Origin: Nitrospira sp.
GTDB taxonomy: Bacteria > Nitrospirota > Nitrospiria > Nitrospirales > Nitrospiraceae
Reading direction: 5' to 3'
DNA length: 64,000 bases
NCBI GenBank assembly: GCA_005116835.1
Contig: SWDM01000023.1
Span: 224,519-288,518, forward strand
Position numbers and translations under genes: made by a program
The notes under the pieces: model-generated
What the model saw: only the letters and a program-made list of their open reading frames with translations
The model's database searches: none
Told to the model about the DNA's origin: nothing
In this document: piece by piece, positions 60,684-64,000 of the stretch
Numbering within the stretch: position 1 is the stretch's first letter
Layout of the letters: each line of letters opens with the position of its first letter

Positions 60684-60770
60684 TGAGGCGTGAAACGTTA
60701 AACGTGAAAGGTTCCGGAGGGAGGGGACTTGGCAGTTCTGCGTTTCTCGTTTCACGTCTTACCTTTCACG
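60684..60770. repeat. Heptad-repeat inverted pair before the dehydrogenase stop
   Basis: Left arm 60684-60711: TGAGGCG, TGAAACG and two more exact units. Right arm 60743-60770: TTTCTCG, TTTCACG and two more, the inverted pattern. Spacer ~31 nt, no gene. The stop codon of the leftward dehydrogenase gene (TTA at 60759-60761) is inside the right arm. Confidence 0.85.
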
Positions 60771-61658
60771 GTCTTTGAAGGTGAGTTCAGAGATGGCAGA
60801 TTTGTCTAACTCGCCTTTGCCGAGCATGACCAGTCGCTGGTATTGATCGTAGGTTGCTTGCGCTAAGGGGACGGTGACTCCTGCAGTCTTGGCTAACGCG
60901 AGGGCGATGCCTGAGTCTTTGGCTGCATGGGCGGCTGAGAAGTAACAGTCATGGGCGCGGTTCTGCATATCCTCGCCGTCTGTTTCTAATACGCGCGATG
61001 CGGCTCCCGTTTGAGCAAAGACTTCTCGTAATAGCGTCAGATCCAGGCCAAGTGATGCTCCAAGGCCAAGCCCTTCTGCTAGTGCGGCGGTATTGCAATT
61101 CATTACCATATTGACCAAGGCTTTGACCTTCGCAGCCTCTCCTGCGGATCCGATATAGCGAAGGTGCGCGCTCAATTTTTCCAAGAGTGGCTTTGCGGAT
61201 TCGAACACATCCGGACGCCCGCCGCACATGAGGTAGAGCGTGCCTTGGCGCGCTTGCGTAATGCTGCTGGCCATGCAAGCCTCGAGGCTTCGGCCACCAC
61301 GTTGCGTCACCAGAGATTGGACCTCAATGTGTACAGCCGGTGAAAGGGTGGCACAGTTCACGAAGAGCCGGTTCTTTGCGTGCGGGAGAAGGCTTTCTGT
61401 GTCAGTTGCGGAAAATATCTGGCGCATCGCCGTGTCATCGGACACGACCGTGAAAACGATGTCTGCGAGTTCTGCAACACGGGCAGGGGACTCAGCAGCG
61501 TCACACCCTAACTCTGACGCAAGCATGGTGGCCGAAGTACGGTCTCGATCGTAGACCGCCACGATTGTTTCCCCTCGATCTCTCAACCGCCGGGCCATGT
61601 TGGCCCCCATCCGTCCGACTCCCACGAAACCGATCCTCGAATCAGGCTGCTCCATCAT
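60759..61658 (-). CDS. NAD(P)-dependent beta-hydroxyacid dehydrogenase (3-hydroxyisobutyrate dehydrogenase family)
   Basis: 299 aa from the ATG behind GGAGGGG; the longer frame upstream is unrelated. The Rossmann motif GFVGVGRMGANMARRL is near residue 12. The substrate-binding segment (usually DAPVSGG) is SLEACMASSITQARQGTLYLMCGG; the catalytic Lys lies in GEAAKVKALVNMVM. Family members oxidise small beta-hydroxyacids or reduce succinic or glyoxylic semialdehydes; the altered DAPVSGG motif leaves the substrate open. The last residues (DRER) come from a heptad array. Confidence 0.85.
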   Translation of the reverse strand: MMEQPDSRIGFVGVGRMGANMARRLRDRGETIVAVYDRDRTSATMLASELGCDAAESPARVAELADIVFTVVSDDTAMRQIFSATDTESLLPHAKNRLFVNCATLSPAVHIEVQSLVTQRGGRSLEACMASSITQARQGTLYLMCGGRPDVFESAKPLLEKLSAHLRYIGSAGEAAKVKALVNMVMNCNTAALAEGLGLGASLGLDLTLLREVFAQTGAASRVLETDGEDMQNRAHDCYFSAAHAAKDSGIALALAKTAGVTVPLAQATYDQYQRLVMLGKGELDKSAISELTFKDRER

Positions 61659-61792
61659 GCGTGCCCCTCCGTTCGTGCTAACATGCGCGCAAGTGTAGCA
61701 TGGCTTTACCGGGATGCTGAAGTAGGCCACGGGTATGGAGAAGACAGAGGTTTAGGCTAAGGTTGAGGATCAGATGTGAGGGAGGTTCGTGC

Positions 61793-61987
61793 ATGCAGCA
61801 ACCTATTGTCGGCTACCATGTGGATGAATTTGGCGATTGGGTGGCGGATCTGAAGTGTGGCCATGGCCAGCATGTCCGTCATCAGCCACCGATGACAAAC
61901 CGGCCATGGGTTCTGACAGAGGAAGGCCGGAATCGGCATCTCGGAGAGAGTTTGAATTGTAAAAAGTGCGACGAGGCGAGCGGGTAA
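61793..61987 (+). CDS. DUF3565 domain protein
   Basis: 64 aa with GGGAGG correctly placed before the ATG. Matches the DUF3565 pattern from end to end: VGYHVDEFGDWVADLKCGHGQHVRHQPP, NRPWVLTEEGRNRHLG and C-terminal LNCKKC. His and Cys residues suggest a small metal-binding protein. The family is widespread in Gram-negative bacteria but has no assigned biochemical activity. Confidence 0.85.
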   Translation: MQQPIVGYHVDEFGDWVADLKCGHGQHVRHQPPMTNRPWVLTEEGRNRHLGESLNCKKCDEASG

Positions 61988-62001
61988 TCTAGAAGGAATC
62001 G

Positions 62002-62088
62002 TGAAAGGTAAAACGTGAGACGTGAAATGTAAGACTGCCTGGTACTCTTTTCCTGAAACCTTTTACGTTTCACTTTTCACGTCTCACG
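62002..62088. repeat. Heptad-repeat inverted pair between DUF3565 and epimerase genes
   Basis: Left arm 62002-62036: five exact units (TGAAAGG, TAAAACG and so on). Right arm 62061-62088: four exact units (TTTTACG, TTTCACT and so on), inverted. Spacer 24 nt. A fragment of the 125-bp repeat (GGCCTTTTTTGAGTATTTTG, 62100) follows directly, so the heptad element lies in older repeat DNA. Confidence 0.85.
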
Positions 62089-62119
62089 GATCGCTGGTCG
62101 GCCTTTTTTGAGTATTTTG

Positions 62120-63238
62120 CTACTCGATCGTGGTGATGTGTGAAGTAGGTGTGGTTTGCATATCGAGACCTGGCCCTGACCAGGGTTGCAGATGTGAACC
62201 CTGGTACCGGTAGCCACCAGTGACTGGATCATCTGCCAATAAGAGTGGGGTGTCGAGATCCAGCACGTCGAAGCCGCCAAGCCCTAGAACCAAGCTGAAA
62301 GAGCAGCCCATCGCGATGCGTGTTTCGAGCATCCCACCGATCATCAACTTAAGGCCTGAAGCCTTGGTGAAGGAGGCAATTTCCACTGCTTCGGTTACGC
62401 CGGTCTTCGTAATCTTGATGTTGATATAGTCAGCCGCGCCTCGCGCGACGACTTCCTGCGCATCAGCGAGCGAACGGACCGATTCATCTGCCGCCACGGG
62501 AATCCCGGTTTCTCGACGAATTGCCGCCATGCTGTCGAGGTCGTCGCGTACCACCGGCTGTTCAAGCAACACCATCGTCCCACCGAATCGTTTCACTCCC
62601 TGTGCAAACGTCAGGCAATCTTGGCAAGAGAAACCTTGATTGCCGTCGCCGATGAATGAGATGCCTGGGAGTGCACGATGCACGGCTTCCAGGCGTCGGA
62701 TGTCGCCCTCGACATCGTTGCCAACTTTCATTTTGAAGCGGCGAAATCCCTTTCCATACCATCCGCGCGCTAGGGCGACGGTCTTGTCGAGGTCGGCGAT
62801 GGGAATCGTGATATCTGTTTCCCTCGCTCGCACGTCTCTGCCGCCCCAAAGCTGCCACATCGGGATATTCGTTGTCCGACAATAGGCATCGATAACGGCC
62901 GTCTCAAGCCCACAGCGTGCTGCGGGATAGGTGCGCGCCTGTTCAGATAGCGAGTGCCCAAGTTCTTTGTGGTTGGCAGCAGAACGACCAAGCGCTGTCT
63001 TGCTGAGTTGGTGGAGTGCTTGCAGGCAATTGTTACGAGTTTCTCCTCCAACTTCGGGGAACGGCGCCGCTTCCCCATAGCCCTGTATTCCATTGGCCAG
63101 CGTGACTCGCAGAAAGACGTTCTCCGCCACAGTTCGCGCGCCGGTCGCAACGACGAAGGGGTCAGTAGTCGGGATATCGACAGGCCAGTACTCGATTTTT
63201 GTGATGGTGGATGGGAGAGGGCCGATCATGGGTTGCAC
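62120..63238 (-). CDS. Dipeptide epimerase (enolase superfamily, mandelate racemase/muconate lactonizing fold)
   Basis: 372 aa. The capping domain (GYGEAAPFPEVGGET) is followed by the barrel with KxK acid/base pair in RFKMKVG (near residue 168), metal ligands DGNQ, LLEQPV and AADES, and the opposite base region NIKITKTGV. The order matches L-Ala-D/L-Glu epimerases, which act on peptides from cell-wall turnover. No peptide transporter or ligase is adjacent, so the exact dipeptide cannot be assigned. Confidence 0.85.
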   Translation of the reverse strand: MQPMIGPLPSTITKIEYWPVDIPTTDPFVVATGARTVAENVFLRVTLANGIQGYGEAAPFPEVGGETRNNCLQALHQLSKTALGRSAANHKELGHSLSEQARTYPAARCGLETAVIDAYCRTTNIPMWQLWGGRDVRARETDITIPIADLDKTVALARGWYGKGFRRFKMKVGNDVEGDIRRLEAVHRALPGISFIGDGNQGFSCQDCLTFAQGVKRFGGTMVLLEQPVVRDDLDSMAAIRRETGIPVAADESVRSLADAQEVVARGAADYINIKITKTGVTEAVEIASFTKASGLKLMIGGMLETRIAMGCSFSLVLGLGGFDVLDLDTPLLLADDPVTGGYRYQGSHLQPWSGPGLDMQTTPTSHITTIE

Positions 63239-63311
63239 AGAGTCGGCGTGGTCCGATCCTCTGTTTCAGCAGCGTTCCAGTTGGTCATCTTCAGCATTCT
63301 GCGAGACGGTC

Positions 63312-63956
63312 TTATCCGTATCGATCATTCTCCCAGGGGAAGGCGCTGTTCGAATAGCCCCGCACCTCCCAGAATCCTTTTACATCCTTGTCCGAGAACG
63401 TAATCTCCTTTACCCACTTGGCGCCTTTCCAGGCATACCGTTTCGGGACAATCATGCGGACTGGACCTCCATGCTCCTTCGAAAGGGGCCTACCATTCCA
63501 CTTGTACGTCAGAAGCACATCCCCATCGTCGCAGGCTTCAAGCGGCAAGTTGGTGGTGTAGTCGTCGAACGATGTGAAGAGGACGAACTTCGCCGAGGGC
63601 AGAGGCTTCACCAGAGACAGAATATGTTTGAAACTGACCCCTTCCCATTCGTTGTCGAACCGGCTCCAACTTGTGACGCAGTGGAAGTCTGAGATGTTTT
63701 TGAACTGGGGCTGGGCAAGAAACTCTTCCCATGTCCATGTGATCGGATTGGACACGGACCCGCCGATGGTGAGTTTCCATTCTGTGAGTGGAATGTCTGG
63801 CTTTTGGCCGAGATCGAGTACCGGCCAGGTCTCGACGAGATGTTGCCCCGGTGGCAGGCGGGCATCTCCTTCGTAAAACACTTCCCGTTCTTCACCGCCA
63901 CGCCGGGCCTTCGCCCACTGCTCTTTGGTCTGGGTCAATCGGCTGGGTTCATCCAT
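63312..63956 (-). CDS. Sulfite oxidase-like molybdopterin-binding oxidoreductase
   Basis: 214 aa from MDEPSRLTQTK; an ATG at 63995 would add 13 residues. The oxidoreductase molybdopterin-binding fold shows WKLTIGGSVSNPITWTWEEF, the cofactor-ligating Cys in FHCVTSWSRFDNEWEGV and HGGPVRMIVPKRYAWKGAKWV near the C-terminus. No Tat signal or dimerisation domain is present, so it is a short cytoplasmic-looking member. The substrate is unknown. It is intact; only its promoter lies near the window edge. Confidence 0.85.
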   Translation of the reverse strand: MDEPSRLTQTKEQWAKARRGGEEREVFYEGDARLPPGQHLVETWPVLDLGQKPDIPLTEWKLTIGGSVSNPITWTWEEFLAQPQFKNISDFHCVTSWSRFDNEWEGVSFKHILSLVKPLPSAKFVLFTSFDDYTTNLPLEACDDGDVLLTYKWNGRPLSKEHGGPVRMIVPKRYAWKGAKWVKEITFSDKDVKGFWEVRGYSNSAFPWENDRYG

Positions 63957-64000
63957 CTGGTGGCCTCCAGACACAGAATAGGGTAATGAGGTCATACCTT

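Overview
The window most likely comes from a Nitrospira-type bacterium, probably a complete ammonia oxidiser (comammox). The main clue is a complete, stand-alone ammonia monooxygenase subunit C gene (amoC, 45529-46329) in an otherwise Nitrospirota-like setting: LapB-type TPR protein, sigma-54 regulators, HD-GYP and PilZ c-di-GMP proteins, and class 1A PyrD. The assignment is an inference; no rRNA or tRNA gene was found.

Layout. 0.3-3.1 kb: two paralogous HD-GYP genes, the second with a damaged N-terminus. 3.3-6.3 kb: leftward comF - fmdB paralog - fmdB - HTH - mraZ - rusA, with a 213-bp MITE inside the fmdB duplication. 6.4-11.2 kb: a LolD/MacB-type ABC exporter whose ATPase and permease genes are separated by pyrD and a LuxR-type gene. 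11.4-13.3 kb: lemA plus a GIDE/zinc-ribbon membrane protein. 13.6-22.4 kb: a defence/toxin island (MNT-HEPN pair, type I R-M with fused hsdMS, a HipA-like kinase/DUF3037 pair, a zeta-like kinase with a 52-aa basic partner). 22.4-29.1 kb: leftward housekeeping genes (rplU-rpmA-obgE-proB-nadD-rsfS-lapB-bioB). 29.3-37.2 kb: pilZ, ilvE, the gap-pgk-tpiA-secG operon and divergent mutS2. 37.5-42.5 kb: plsC, small membrane proteins, ftsH and two tandem micropeptide genes too short for ordinary gene calling, then STAS. 42.7-46.5 kb: a GAF-PAS-AAA+ sigma-54 activator diverging from amoC, with a sigma-54-like promoter and a leader ORF before amoC. 46.6-56 kb: esterase, lipoproteins, SPFH protein, a SIR2-like gene broken by one in-frame TGA, an NtrC-like regulator, queG, a START protein and thiI. 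56-64 kb: four-helix-bundle element, trxB, coaE, beta-helix protein, GlcG-like protein, dehydrogenase, DUF3565, dipeptide epimerase and a sulfite-oxidase-like protein.

Four families of dispersed repeats run through the intergenic DNA: (1) a TA-flanked MITE with AGCCCGCATTATT ends; (2) a ~125-bp palindromic element with CAGGATGCT...AGCATCCTG ends; (3) GCTCG/CGCGC palindromes; and (4) arrays with a strict 7-nt period (consensus TNARNNN) in inverted pairs. Family 4 is the most interesting. One copy (56084-56523) tightly encloses a four-helix-bundle (S23/IVP-type) gene: one arm supplies its ribosome-binding site and the other encodes its C-terminal tail. Four other loci are short gene-less hairpins of the same architecture, and two more are single arms inside coding sequences. 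The arrays supply the stop codons of trxB, proB and a dehydrogenase gene. I read this as an undescribed or poorly described mobile element: an autonomous copy plus non-autonomous derivatives, with no recognisable transposase.
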